Positions 24,562 through 33,155 of a stretch of 64,000 nt of DNA are shown here, piece by piece. The stretch covers positions 5,302,001 through 5,366,000 of the forward strand of contig NZ_JARUBF010000001.1 of assembly GCF_029626025.1 (NCBI RefSeq), given 5' to 3'. Numbering within the stretch: the first letter of the stretch is position 1; every line of letters starts with the position of its first letter. A program made the translations under genes and the position numbers. A model generated the notes under the pieces. The model worked only from the letters and a program-made list of their open reading frames with translations, was not told where the DNA came from and ran no database searches. Source of the DNA: Solwaraspora sp. WMMD406. GTDB lineage: Bacteria; Actinomycetota; Actinomycetes; Mycobacteriales; Micromonosporaceae.

Positions 24562-25008
24562 TCAATCGGTTTCGATGCGCAGGCTCCGTGCCAAGGCCGG
24601 GATCATCACCGCCGCCGGAACGATGTGCAGCCCGAGCAGGGCGACGGTGGTGGCGGCGTCCGCCTCGACGAGGAACGGCGGGACGAGTGAGACCACGGTC
24701 AGCGAGGCTGCCGTCCAGACGAACCGCTCGGCTGGGCGGGCGCTCCACAAAAGCAACGAGGCGGCGATGACGACGCCCACGATCGAGAAGAAGCCGGTCA
24801 CCACAGCGAACCCGGCCAACGGGATCGCTTCGCCATCAGCGGAGACCTCGAAGTCGACGCCGGCCACCCGGACCAACGCGGCGGCGACGGTGGTGACCAG
24901 CACCGCCGCGAGGGCGGCGATGAGGCCGGTGCCGGCGAGCCGGCTGAGCTGCCGGCTGGTGCTGCGGCGGGCAGCTGCCGGGCGTGCAGGTGCCCCGGTG
25001 AAGTTCAT
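24562..25008 (-). CDS. DUF6069-like four-helix membrane protein
   Basis: A 148-residue protein with four predicted membrane helices (about 24-48, 62-88, 96-112, 118-140) after a basic Ala-rich N-terminus (MNFTGAPARP). The pattern matches actinobacterial DUF6069 proteins, often found next to ECF sigma factors. It follows the sigma-factor gene by 64 bp on the same strand and is probably in its operon. No catalytic motif is visible; a sensor or accessory role to the sigma factor is conceivable but unproven. Confidence 0.75.
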   Translation of the reverse strand: MNFTGAPARPAAARRSTSRQLSRLAGTGLIAALAAVLVTTVAAALVRVAGVDFEVSADGEAIPLAGFAVVTGFFSIVGVVIAASLLLWSARPAERFVWTAASLTVVSLVPPFLVEADAATTVALLGLHIVPAAVMIPALARSLRIETD

Positions 25009-25072
25009 GTACTTCCTCCGTCATTCACGTTCGACAGCTGGCGTATGGAAGGTGGTCGGCCCGTAGCCGGTG

Positions 25073-26071
25073 CTACTGCGGGCTGTCCGCTGGCAGGCGC
25101 TCCGGCAGCCCGAGCCGCGGGAACTGGGCGGCGTGGAAGGTGACGATCTCGGTGATCGCCCCGCCGGTGACCCGCAGGACGTCGATCGTCAGCGGCAGGT
25201 ACGCACCCTTCTCTTCCCGCCAGTGGTAGAACCCGATGGCGGGCTGCCGGTTCACGCAGGTCTGGACGGTGCGCAGGCGGCCCAGGTCCTGGAAGCCGTC
25301 CTCGATCCAGCTGTTCACGACCGTGTCGCGGCCGACCTGCAAGCCTGGCGTGGGCGGCATCGAGCAGCGAACGTCGTCGCGCAACATCGAGGTGAGCGCG
25401 GGGATGTCCGTGGCCACGCTGGCGTCGGTGTAGCGGCGCACCAGGTCGCGCGTACCCGCGTCGTCCTGGCCGCCGGTCCAGTCCTGCCGCTCGGCGGGCA
25501 GGTGTCCTCGCATGCCGGCGCGGGCCCGCTGCAGCGCGCTGTTCACGGAATTGACGGAGTCACCGAGCAGCTCGGCGACCTCCTTGGCCGGCCAGCCGAG
25601 CACGTCTCGCAGAATCAGCACGGCTCGTGGACGGGGCGCGAGGTGCTGGACCGCGACAAGGTACGCCAACTCGATCGTCTCCCGCGCGACAGCGACCGCC
25701 TCCGGCTCGTCGGCGTCGTCTGCAGGCAGTTCGTCGAGCAGCCGATCCGGGTACGGCTGCAGCCACGGCGCCTCACCGCCATGCGCGGGCTCCGGGCGGC
25801 GCTTGGCTAGCAGGTCCAGGCAGGCGTTGGTGGCGATCCGGTACAGCCAGGCACGAATCGTCGACCGCCCTTCGAAGGTCTCCCGCCGCCGCCAGGCACG
25901 CAGGAACGTCTCCTGCACCGTGTCCTCGGCGTCCTCGAACGACCCGAGCATCCGATAGCAGTGCACGTGCAACTCCCGCCGGTGCCGCTGCGTCAGTTGT
26001 ACGAACGCCGGTTCGTCGACCTCGCTCAGCCTGCTGCCGCCCAGCTCCACCAACCGCGTGTCCGCACCCAT
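25073..26071 (-). CDS. ECF sigma factor with C-terminal SnoaL-like domain (SigG/SigJ type)
   Basis: A 332-residue sigma factor. Region 2 (ELHVHCYRMLGSFEDAEDTVQETFLRAW) lies at about 30-60, and the region 4 helix-turn-helix (LGWPAKEVAELLGDSVNSVNSALQRAR) at about 160-190. Residues 205-325 form a SnoaL_2/NTF2-like fold (RDLVRRYTDASVATDIPALTSML). Such ECFs lack a classical anti-sigma factor, the C-terminal domain controlling activity, perhaps by ligand binding. GGAAGGA precedes the ATG at 26071; a longer frame lacks a ribosome site. An AT-rich inverted repeat lies about 100 bp upstream. Confidence 0.9.
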   Translation of the reverse strand: MGADTRLVELGGSRLSEVDEPAFVQLTQRHRRELHVHCYRMLGSFEDAEDTVQETFLRAWRRRETFEGRSTIRAWLYRIATNACLDLLAKRRPEPAHGGEAPWLQPYPDRLLDELPADDADEPEAVAVARETIELAYLVAVQHLAPRPRAVLILRDVLGWPAKEVAELLGDSVNSVNSALQRARAGMRGHLPAERQDWTGGQDDAGTRDLVRRYTDASVATDIPALTSMLRDDVRCSMPPTPGLQVGRDTVVNSWIEDGFQDLGRLRTVQTCVNRQPAIGFYHWREEKGAYLPLTIDVLRVTGGAITEIVTFHAAQFPRLGLPERLPADSPQ

Positions 26072-26168
26072 CACGTCATCCTTCCGCCTCGCCGTGTCCC
26101 GTCCTAGGTGTGACGGGTACAGGTGCGAAAACTCATCACCGGGGAGCCAGGGAGCGGACCGCAGCCGC

Positions 26169-26233
26169 AAGATCAGATGATGTAAATACGGAAGTTCATC
26201 GGCGTGTCGACCGTATCTACATCATCTGATCTT
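26169..26233. repeat. AT-rich 23-bp inverted repeat upstream of the ECF sigma gene
   Basis: Arms 26169-26191 and 26211-26233 differ at one base and flank a 19-base loop. The arms contain GATCAGATGATGTA, unlike the GC-rich surroundings. It lies 98 bp upstream of the sigma ATG and 67 bp beyond the stop of the hydrolase operon, so it could be that operon's terminator, a sigma-gene control element, or a small mobile-element relic. Confidence 0.7.
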
Positions 26234-26299
26234 GGCGACCGGCAGTAACGCGCCCGACTCCGGTGCCGGTGAAGCTGCCACCGGCACCGGGAGCCCGGG

Positions 26300-27145
26300 T
26301 CAGACCGGCAGGGGCGTGGCCGTGCCGGGGGTCAGCCAACGCAGGCTGCGCCGTACCGGCTCCGGGGCGACGGTGAACGCGGCCTCGACCGCCGCGCGGC
26401 CCTCGGTGAAGTGGTCCCAGCCCTCGTAGTGCACCGGCACCACCGTGCGCGCCTCCACCAGGGCGCACAGCTCGACACCGTCGGCGGCTGTCATCGTGTA
26501 CCGCAGCGGGCCGGTCAGGCCGAACCGCACCGCCCCCAGATGCAGCACCATCGTGCCGATCGGGAACCGCTGCGCCACCTGCCGTACCCCGGGGTAGAGC
26601 ACCGTGTCACCGGTGATCCACAACACGCCGTACCGCTGGCCCGGCCAGCGCAACGCGAACCCGGTCACCTCACCCGCCACCGGGCGGCTCAGCGGCGGCC
26701 CGTGCCGACACGGAGTCGCGGTCACCTCGACTGTCGGACGACCCGGCGCGGTCAGCTCGGTGCCGCCCCACGGCGCGAGCCCGACGACCGAGCCGGTACT
26801 GACCACCGGCCCGGAGCCGACCACCGCCACGCGGCCAAGGGCGGCGGCCCCGAGGCGACGGCTGCCGGCCATCGTGGTGACGACCCGGTCGGCGTACGGC
26901 AACAGCGCCCGGCCGGCGTCGTCGAGGTTGTCGGCGTGGTGGTCGTGGGTCAACAGGACCACGTCGATGTGGCCCAGCGTGTCCGCCGGCACCGCCGGGC
27001 CGGCCAGTTTGCGTGACGCCGTGCCCCAGCCGAACCGGTAGGTCCGGCCGGGATCGTCGAACGTCGGATCGGTCAGGATCCGCCAGCCGGCCACCTCGAT
27101 CAGCGTGGTGGGACCGCCGATGTGGGTGATCCGCATCTCGCTCAT
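26300..27145 (-). CDS. MBL-fold metal-dependent hydrolase, UlaG-like
   Basis: A 281-residue metallo-beta-lactamase-fold protein. MRITHIGGPTTLIEVAGWRILTDPTF is the family's opening; LLTHDHHADNLD is the metal motif (H-x-H-x-D-type), and TPCRHGP, GDTVLYPG and VPVHYEGW supply later ligands. UlaG-like enzymes hydrolyse lactones or phosphodiesters; the substrate here is unknown. ATG at 27145 overlaps the upstream hydrolase stop (ATGA). It is the last gene of a four-gene hydrolase operon that ends before an AT-rich inverted repeat. Confidence 0.85.
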   Translation of the reverse strand: MSEMRITHIGGPTTLIEVAGWRILTDPTFDDPGRTYRFGWGTASRKLAGPAVPADTLGHIDVVLLTHDHHADNLDDAGRALLPYADRVVTTMAGSRRLGAAALGRVAVVGSGPVVSTGSVVGLAPWGGTELTAPGRPTVEVTATPCRHGPPLSRPVAGEVTGFALRWPGQRYGVLWITGDTVLYPGVRQVAQRFPIGTMVLHLGAVRFGLTGPLRYTMTAADGVELCALVEARTVVPVHYEGWDHFTEGRAAVEAAFTVAPEPVRRSLRWLTPGTATPLPV

Positions 27146-27936
27146 CTCGCGTGCCGCAGTGCCCAGTCGAGGACCTCGTCGGCGATGTTCTCCCACCCCT
27201 TCTGAGCCGGCAGCAGGTGGGCGTAGCCCTCGTACTCGATCCGTTCGGTGACGGTGTTCGACTTGTAGTGCTTGGCGTTGGACGCCTGGATCGCCGGCGG
27301 CATGATGTGGTCCTCGCTGCCGGAGACGAACAGCAGCGGTGCCCGGTCGTCGTTGTGGTAGTCCACCCAGATGTCCTGGTGGCCGGGCTGGAAGTTCGCC
27401 AGCACGCTGCCCCACAGGATGCCGCCGCTGGCCGGGATAGCGTACCGCTCCCAGAGCGCCCGGCCCTCCTCCTCGGTGAACGTGTTGGTGAAGGCGTACT
27501 GCCACTGCTCGAAGGTCAACGGCACCGCCTTGTGCCGGTTCGCCGGGCTTTTCAGCACCGGGAACGTCGACTTCACCTGCGACAGCGGCACCACCCGGAC
27601 GCCTTCGGTGGGTGCCGAGTTCATCGCCACCCCCACCGCGCCGAAGCCGTGGTCGAGCAGGACCTGGGTGAACGCGCCGCCGGCCGAGTGGCCGATGATG
27701 ATCGGCGGATTCGCCAGCTCGCCGATGATCGCCTCGTAGTGGCTGATGATCTGCGGCACCGTGGATTGCAGGATCGGGGTCGGGTCGGCGTTGAGCGCCT
27801 CCACCTCCACCTCGTACCCCGGGTAGGCGGGTGCCAGGACCCGGAAGCCCTTGGCCTCGTAGTGGCTGATCCAGTGTTTCCAGCTGCGCGGGGTGACCCA
27901 GAATCCGTGGATCAGCACGATGGTGTCGGGTGCCAT
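27142..27936 (-). CDS. Alpha/beta hydrolase
   Basis: A 264-residue cytoplasmic alpha/beta hydrolase. The oxyanion region reads VLIHGFWVTPRSW, the nucleophile elbow GHSAGG (about residue 101), the acid SGSEDHIMPP and the catalytic His YAHLL. The family covers esterases, lactonases and dehalogenases; no substrate can be assigned. It is the third gene in the operon, 60 bp after the previous hydrolase, with its stop overlapping the MBL-fold gene start. The 60-bp spacer contains most of a stop-anchored 14-bp tandem repeat. Confidence 0.85.
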   Translation of the reverse strand: MAPDTIVLIHGFWVTPRSWKHWISHYEAKGFRVLAPAYPGYEVEVEALNADPTPILQSTVPQIISHYEAIIGELANPPIIIGHSAGGAFTQVLLDHGFGAVGVAMNSAPTEGVRVVPLSQVKSTFPVLKSPANRHKAVPLTFEQWQYAFTNTFTEEEGRALWERYAIPASGGILWGSVLANFQPGHQDIWVDYHNDDRAPLLFVSGSEDHIMPPAIQASNAKHYKSNTVTERIEYEGYAHLLPAQKGWENIADEVLDWALRHAR

Positions 27937-27954
27937 GTCAGGCGTCCTCTCCGG

Positions 27955-28023
27955 TCAGGAAGTCGAGTTCAGGGAGCCGTGGTCAGGGAGCCGTGGTCAG
28001 GGAGCCGTGGTCAGGAAGTCGAG
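27955..28023. repeat. 14-bp tandem repeat x3 over a hydrolase stop codon
   Basis: TCAGGGAGCCGTGG occurs at 27969, 27983 and 27997. It is flanked on both sides by TCAGGAAGTCGAG (27955 and 28011). The copy at 27997 is the true 3' end (TTAP-stop) of the hydrolase gene; every unit starts with TCA, a TGA on the coding strand. Confidence 0.9.
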
Positions 28024-28833
28024 CAGGTCTCGGCCGAGCTGCTCGGGATGCGTGTCGGTGATGCCGTGCGGCGCACCGGGGTAAACGAGCAGCCGGGCGT
28101 TCTTGACCCGGGCCGCCGATGCCTGGCCGCCGACCGCGAACGGCACGACCTGGTCGTCGTCGCCGTGGATGACCAACGTCGGTACGTCGATCGCGTCCAA
28201 ATCGGGCCGGAAGTCGGTGGCCGAGAACGCGGCGATGCACTCGTACGCGTTGCGATGCCCGGAGGCCATGCTCTGCAGCCAGAACGCGTCCCGGATGCCC
28301 TGCGACACGATCACGCCCGGCCGGTTGTTGCCGAAGAACGGCCCGTCCGCCAGGTCTCGGTAGGTCTGGGAGCGGTCCGCCAGCGAGCCGGCCCGGATGC
28401 CGTCGAAGACCTCGATCGGTACGCCGCCCGGGTTGTCAGGCGTCCGTAGCATCAGCGGCGGCACCGCCGAGACGAGGACGACCTGGGCGACCCGGCCGGT
28501 GCCGTGCCGGCCCACGTACCGGGCCACCTCACCGCCGCCGGTGGAGAAACCGACCAGGGTCACGTCCCGCAGGTCCAGGGTGTCGATCAGGGTGGCCAGG
28601 TCGTCGGCGTAGGTGTCCATCTCGTTGCCGTCCCACGTCTGGGTCGACCTGCCGTGGCCGCGCCGGTCGTGGGCGATCACCCGGAACCCGTTCTCGGCCA
28701 AGAACAACGCCTGGATCTGCCAGCTGTCGGAGTTCAGCGGCCAGCCGTGGCTGAGCACCACCGGTCGGCCCGAGGCGGGGCCCCAGTCCTTGTAGAAGAT
28801 CTCGGCGCCGTCGACTGTGGTCACGTACGGCAT
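27997..28833 (-). CDS. Alpha/beta hydrolase, non-haem chloroperoxidase type
   Basis: A 278-residue alpha/beta hydrolase typical of cofactor-free chloroperoxidases and related esterases. [18 protein letters not shown] opens the protein; [11 protein letters not shown] is the oxyanion site, GFSTGGGE the nucleophile elbow (about residue 97), [10 protein letters not shown] the acid and APHGITDTH the catalytic His. The peroxidase activity of these enzymes is a side activity; ester or lactone hydrolysis is likelier in vivo. Its ATG shares bases with the upstream gene's stop (TGATG). The stop lies within a 14-bp tandem repeat. Confidence 0.9.
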   Translation of the reverse strand: MPYVTTVDGAEIFYKDWGPASGRPVVLSHGWPLNSDSWQIQALFLAENGFRVIAHDRRGHGRSTQTWDGNEMDTYADDLATLIDTLDLRDVTLVGFSTGGGEVARYVGRHGTGRVAQVVLVSAVPPLMLRTPDNPGGVPIEVFDGIRAGSLADRSQTYRDLADGPFFGNNRPGVIVSQGIRDAFWLQSMASGHRNAYECIAAFSATDFRPDLDAIDVPTLVIHGDDDQVVPFAVGGQASAARVKNARLLVYPGAPHGITDTHPEQLGRDLLDFLTTAP

Positions 28834-29675
28834 CAGGACACTCCCTTGATCGCGGCGAGGATGACGTCGGTGGTCGGGCCGGGCCTGGACACCATGACGG
28901 CGTGCGACGCCTTCACCTCGGTGACTCGGGCGCCCGCCCGCTGCGCCATGAACCGTTGGGCGGCGGCCGGGATGACCTGGTCGTCGGTGGCGACCAACGT
29001 CCACGACGGGATCGTGGCCCAGGCGGGTTCGCCGGCCGGCTGGCCGAGCGTGGCGAGGTCGGCCGGGCGTTGGGTGGCGGCCATCACGGCGGCGGTGCCG
29101 GCCGGCACGTCGGCGGCGAACACCGACCGGAACACCGACGTCTTGATGTAGCCGTCGTTGCCGCCCGGGTAGGGGCGGATGTCGAGGGCGGTCGGGTCGA
29201 GTCGGCTGCCGGGGAACTGGCCGGACAGGCCGCCGACGGTGTCACCGGCGTCGGGGGCGAACGCCGCGACGTACACCAGCGCTTTCACGTCCGGGTCGCC
29301 GGTCGCGGCGGAGGTCGTGACGAAACCGCCGTACGAGTGGCCGACCAGCACGATCGGGCCGTCGATGGTGTCCAGCACGCTGCGCAGGTAGGCCGCGTCG
29401 GAGTCGACGCCGCGCAGCGGGTTGGCCGGGGCGATCACCGGGTAGCCCTTGCGTAGCAGGGTGCGGGCCACGTCGGTCCAGCCGGACGCGTCGGCGAACG
29501 CGCCGTGCACGAGCACGACCGTCGGCTTGGGACCGTGGTGGTGATGGTGGCCGGCCGTCGTCGCGGCCGGACCGGCTGCCGCACCGCTCACCGCTGCGGT
29601 GGCGCTCGCCCCGAGCAGTACGGCGACCGCCAGGGCCAGACGCGGCAACCGCTTCCGGTGCAAGGTTCTGAACAT
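28833..29675 (-). CDS. Secreted alpha/beta hydrolase with natural His run
   Basis: A 280-residue exported hydrolase. [21 protein letters not shown] starts a signal peptide cleaved near the AAAG region, followed by GHHHHHG, a natural five-histidine run. [14 protein letters not shown], the nucleophile elbow GHSYGG (about residue 118), ATDDQVIP and the His in KASHAVMVS form the catalytic set. Such proteins are close to signalling-lactone and pyrethroid esterases. It is the first gene of the operon; its stop overlaps the next start. The ATG at 29675 gives the best leader; a longer frame adds a non-signal segment. Confidence 0.88.
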   Translation of the reverse strand: MFRTLHRKRLPRLALAVAVLLGASATAAVSGAAAGPAATTAGHHHHHGPKPTVVLVHGAFADASGWTDVARTLLRKGYPVIAPANPLRGVDSDAAYLRSVLDTIDGPIVLVGHSYGGFVTTSAATGDPDVKALVYVAAFAPDAGDTVGGLSGQFPGSRLDPTALDIRPYPGGNDGYIKTSVFRSVFAADVPAGTAAVMAATQRPADLATLGQPAGEPAWATIPSWTLVATDDQVIPAAAQRFMAQRAGARVTEVKASHAVMVSRPGPTTDVILAAIKGVS

Positions 29676-29810
29676 CGAAGCTCCCCACAGTGCCGGCCGC
29701 GTTCGGGCCGGCGTTGCGAGCAATGTCGCACTGTCGCGATGGTCGGAGTTTTCTGACGACGCACAGCACTTTCGTCTCGTTGCACAGTTCGACAGCGGGT
29801 GCGTCCGTCG

Positions 29811-29888
29811 GCGTCAGCCGAGCCACCGTCAGCGTCAGCGTCGGCGTCAGCCGAGCCACCGTCAGCGTCAGCGTCAGCGTCAGCCGAG
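29811..29888. repeat. 33-bp tandem repeat over an AraC-regulator stop codon
   Basis: A 33-bp unit starts at 29811 and 29844, with a diverged third copy from 29877 that is the actual 3' end of the regulator gene (TCA at 29880-29882 is its stop). Each copy begins GCGTCAGCCGAG and contains nested GTCAGC hexamers. Confidence 0.85.
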
Positions 29889-30881
29889 GCCGCCGTCGCC
29901 CGCCGAAGACGAGGTCGCCAGCTCGCGCCGACCGGGTACGGCTCGCGCCGCGACCAGCTGCCGGGGCGTGACACCGAAGGCTTCCCGGAACTTGGTGGAG
30001 AAGAAGCTCGGGTTGGAGAAACCCCAGGCACGGGCGAGCGCGGCGATCGAGGTGTACCGGCGGTGCGACGCCGTCAGGTCGGTCCGGGCACCCTGCAGGC
30101 GTTGCTCGATGATGGACCGTTCCAGGCTCTGCCCCATCGTCTCGTACAGCTTGTACAGGGCACGCAGCGAGATGGCGTTCGCCGCCGCGATCCGCGCCGG
30201 GGTCAGGTCAGGATCGCGCAAATTGGTACGCACGTACGCCTGGACCCTGGCCTGCATCGACGACTGCATGGCGTCGCCGAGCCGCCGGCCGTCGCCGGCC
30301 GCCGAGACCACCAGCGCCCGCATCAACTCGGCGGACGCGGCCCCGAGCTCGGCGGCACCGGGACCGTCGGCCAGCTGCTCGGCCTGCGCGGTCACCCGGG
30401 CGACGTGGTCACGGACCAGGTCGTAGAGCGGGCTGCGGCGTGGTTCCCGGGCGGCGGCGTGGATCATGTCGCGGGGCACGCCGAGCTGGTCGACGTCCAC
30501 ATGCAGGGCGTACGAGGCTCCGCCGCCCTCCCAGCCGTAGACGTAGGGCAGCGACAGGTCGACCAGCATCAGGTCCCGTGGCCCGTACAGCCGATCTTCG
30601 CGGGCCCAGCTCAGGTGGTTGTCGGTGCGCATCGGCAGGGCCAGCACGATCGACGTCTCGGCGCTGGACCGGGCGATCGCCGGCGTACGGCGTAGCGTGG
30701 TGCCGGACGCGTCGATGTTGAACACCTTCGCGGCGCCGAAGTCGGAAACCGTCATCTTCGCGTGGATCGCCGCTGGGTCCTCGAACGTCGCCATGCTGGC
30801 CGAACAGTTCGCGCTGACCGTGGCCTGGAACGCCTCGGCGCGTTCCCTGGCCGGCAGCGACCGCGTGTCGAGAACGAGCAT
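29880..30881 (-). CDS. AraC-family transcriptional regulator
   Basis: A 333-residue regulator. Residues 1-190 form the AraC-binding_2-like sensor domain (MLVLDTRSLPARERAEAF, PRDLMLVDLSLPYVYGW). The C-terminal double helix-turn-helix contains LTPARIAAANAISLRALYKLYETMG and YTSIAALARAWGFSNPSFFSTKFREAFGVTP. GGGGAGG six bases before the ATG supports the start. It lies immediately upstream of the hydrolase operon on the same strand and shares its design with the next gene, so the two are probably paralogues controlling that operon. A lysine-free Ser/Gly tail ends in the tandem repeat. Confidence 0.9.
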   Translation of the reverse strand: MLVLDTRSLPARERAEAFQATVSANCSASMATFEDPAAIHAKMTVSDFGAAKVFNIDASGTTLRRTPAIARSSAETSIVLALPMRTDNHLSWAREDRLYGPRDLMLVDLSLPYVYGWEGGGASYALHVDVDQLGVPRDMIHAAAREPRRSPLYDLVRDHVARVTAQAEQLADGPGAAELGAASAELMRALVVSAAGDGRRLGDAMQSSMQARVQAYVRTNLRDPDLTPARIAAANAISLRALYKLYETMGQSLERSIIEQRLQGARTDLTASHRRYTSIAALARAWGFSNPSFFSTKFREAFGVTPRQLVAARAVPGRRELATSSSAGDGGLG

Positions 30882-30979
30882 GGTTGCCTCCCCATCCGGC
30901 GCTGACGGTGTGAACGTAGCGCCGGAGTTCGGCGTCGCTGAGGGGCTCAGCGTGCACAGATGTTGCCCACAGTGCACGC

Positions 30980-31945
30980 TCAGGGCGGCGGCGTGTCCCC
31001 GTACGAGCGGCGCAACTGCCCCGGTGAGATGCCGTAGCGGGTTTTGAACCGCCGGGTGAAGTGCGTCGTGTCCCGGAACCCCCAGCGGTGGGCGATCGCC
31101 GCGACCGGCCGGTACCGGTTCTCCGGCTGCCGCAGGTCGTGCCATGCGTGCTGCAGCCGCTCGCTGATGATCCACTGTTCGAGGCTGATGTCGGCCTGCG
31201 CGCACACCTTGTACAAGTGCCGCAGCGACACGTTGTGCGCGGTGGCGATGCGGCCGGGCGTCAGGTCCGGGTCGGCCAGGTGCTGCCGGACGTACGTGCG
31301 GACGCGGGTGAGCAGCGTCTCGGCGAGCACCTGGCTGGTCAGCCGGTCGGCGTGGGCGGCCGACGCCAGCAGTGCCCGGGCCAGTTCGACGCTGGCCGTG
31401 GTGACGGACGCCGCCGCCGGGTCAGCGGTGACCCGCGCCGGGTCGTGGACGAGGTGCGCGATGTGATTGGTGACCATGCCGTACAGCGGGCTGGCCCGCA
31501 GCCGGTGGATGGCCTGCCGGATGACGTCGATCGGCAGGCCGAGCTGGTCGCTGGGGATCTGGATGCAGCCGGCCGCGCCGTCACCGGACCAGGAGTAGTC
31601 GTACGGTGCGGACAGGTCGACGGCGAGCAGCTCGCCGGGTGGGACGACCTGCAGGTGTTTGTGCTGCTCGAGATGTCCGTGGGCCTGCCGCTGGACGGAC
31701 AACGCGACGACCGGCATCGCGTCCTGCTTGGCCTGTCTGGCGGTACGCAGCAGCCGGATCCCGGTGGAACGGCTGATGAAGATGTTGGCGTTGCCCAGGT
31801 CCCACAGTTCCATCCGGCAGAAGATGTCGCCGTCGGGGTCTTCGTGGATGACGTGGCACGGTGCCGAGGCGTACATCATCGCCAGGTAGACGGCTTCGAC
31901 GCGGTCCGGTTGCGGCAGGTCCGTGGTGTCGAGAACGTACGGCAT
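30980..31945 (-). CDS. AraC-family transcriptional regulator (paralogue)
   Basis: A 321-residue regulator with the same architecture as its neighbour: a sensor domain (MPYVLDTTDLPQPDRVEAVY; PPGELLAVDLSAPYDYSW) and C-terminal helix-turn-helix pair (LTPGRIATAHNVSLRHLYKVCAQ; RPVAAIAHRWGFRDTTHFTRRFKTRYGISP). Alignment by eye shows matching blocks along the full length, indicating a duplication. It is transcribed toward the hydrolase operon with a 98-bp gap to the second regulator, and divergently from the mazEF-type pair, whose promoter region it shares (66 bp). Confidence 0.9.
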   Translation of the reverse strand: MPYVLDTTDLPQPDRVEAVYLAMMYASAPCHVIHEDPDGDIFCRMELWDLGNANIFISRSTGIRLLRTARQAKQDAMPVVALSVQRQAHGHLEQHKHLQVVPPGELLAVDLSAPYDYSWSGDGAAGCIQIPSDQLGLPIDVIRQAIHRLRASPLYGMVTNHIAHLVHDPARVTADPAAASVTTASVELARALLASAAHADRLTSQVLAETLLTRVRTYVRQHLADPDLTPGRIATAHNVSLRHLYKVCAQADISLEQWIISERLQHAWHDLRQPENRYRPVAAIAHRWGFRDTTHFTRRFKTRYGISPGQLRRSYGDTPPP

Positions 31946-32011
31946 CGATGTCCGCTTCTCCTGTTGTGTGCCTGCCCCGAAATATAGGCCGGCGGTGAGT
32001 AGGATGAAAGT

Positions 32012-32260
32012 ATGACCGTCAAGCTGAGTATCAGCGTCCCGGACGAGGTGGCCGCCTATCTTCAGCAGCAGGGCAACGTGTCCGCCGCCGTGACCGAGGC
32101 GGTCCGCCGGGTGCTGCCCGAGGCGCGACGCGCTCGTCAGCGCGAGGCCGCCCTGGCGTACGGCGAGTACCTGCGACAACGGACCGCCCAGCAGGTCGCC
32201 GACGAGCGGAGCCTGATCGAGGCCGGCAACGACGTCGCACTCCGCGACTCGCAGTGGTGA
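32012..32260 (+). CDS. MazE/CopG-type antitoxin
   Basis: An 82-residue protein with a ribbon-helix-helix-like N-terminus (VKLSISVPDEVAAYLQQQG, NVSAAVTEAVRRVL) and a basic, helical C-terminal tail that would wrap the toxin. The ATG follows GTAGGATGAAAGT. The last codon overlaps the start of the MazF-type toxin (GTGA), the usual antitoxin-toxin coupling. Such antitoxins neutralise the RNase and repress their own promoter. Confidence 0.85.
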   Translation: MTVKLSISVPDEVAAYLQQQGNVSAAVTEAVRRVLPEARRARQREAALAYGEYLRQRTAQQVADERSLIEAGNDVALRDSQW

Positions 32261-32571
32261 AACGCGGACAGATCTGGACACTTCTGCGCGGCAGCAGCCA
32301 GCATCGCGTACTGGTCATCAGCAACGACGAGTACAACGCCGTCGAGGAGCTGGCCGTTTGGGCGCTCGTCGTCGTGCGCGACGTGCCACACCCCAACCAC
32401 CTGGCGGTACGCCTGGGCGACGGCGACCCGCTCAGCGGCGCGTTCATCCGGATCCACAGTCTCGTACAGATCCTTGACCGCAGCGCGCTACACGACAACC
32501 ACGGGTTCGTGTCGCACGCCACGATGCTCGCCGTGGAGGACGCGGTCCGGGAATTCCTGGAGCTGCCCTGA
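32257..32571 (+). CDS. MazF/PemK-type mRNA interferase toxin
   Basis: A 104-residue protein of the CcdB/PemK fold. The MKRGQIWTLL start corresponds to the usual K-R/P-G-x-(I/V)-W motif of MazF (Arg-Gly-Gln-Ile-Trp), and VLVISNDEYNAV and IRIHSLVQILDRSAL follow at the expected places. These enzymes cleave mRNA at short motifs. The GTG start overlaps the antitoxin stop; a GTG three bases earlier is equally possible. The next gene, immediately downstream, is broken. Confidence 0.88.
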   Translation: MKRGQIWTLLRGSSQHRVLVISNDEYNAVEELAVWALVVVRDVPHPNHLAVRLGDGDPLSGAFIRIHSLVQILDRSALHDNHGFVSHATMLAVEDAVREFLELP

Positions 32572-32572
32572 C

Positions 32573-33150
32573 GTGGCAGAAATCGAGCAGTCAGCGATGC
32601 GGGACGCGACGACCCGCGACAACGCGGCCTGGTGCGCGGCGGTCTGCCGGGCCCACGGCATCCCCGGCACCGTCACCGACGCCGCCTGGTGCGGCTAGCG
32701 CCGGACGCCGCCGTACTTATCCCGACGCGGTCACCCTGCGGCCCGACGCGACACCCGCCGACATTCTCGCCCGGATCGACACGACGTCTCCGGGGTGCTC
32801 GGTCAAGGACAGCTTCGCCGCGCTCGACCTCGCCCCGGACGGCTTCGTCGAGCTGTTCACCGCACAGTGGATCCACCGCCCGGCGGGGCTGCCCCTACCT
32901 GCAGCGCCGGTCGGGTCACCACTGCCGCCGCGTTGCGCGACTGACGTCGTCGGCCTGTCCGACCTGTTCGCCACCCACAGTGGCGACCAGTCCGATGTCT
33001 GGGCGGCCGCCGTCCTGGCGACAGCCGCCCACTTCCCGGGCCTGCTGCTGGTCGGATACGAGCAGGGCGACGATCTCGCTCTCGCCCGCGCGCACGGCTT
33101 CACCCCAATCGGTGCCCTCCGGGGTCTGGCTTCACCAGCCCTGACCGTCG
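32573..33150 (+). pseudogene. Broken GNAT-type acetyltransferase gene
   Basis: From GTG 32573 the frame encodes VAEIEQSAMRDATTRDNAAW ... AAWCG and stops at 32698. About 20 bp later the expected continuation appears in another frame: YPDAVTLRPDATPADILARID, GCSVKDSFAALDL, FVELFTAQWIHRP, and finally HFPGLLLVGYEQGDDLALARAHGF, a recognisable GNAT-like end. The middle acetyl-CoA-binding part is shortened. Stop, frameshift and internal deletion suggest loss of function. The gene directly follows the toxin stop. The family assignment rests on remembered similarity and is moderate. Confidence 0.65.
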
Positions 33151-33155
33151 ACAGG

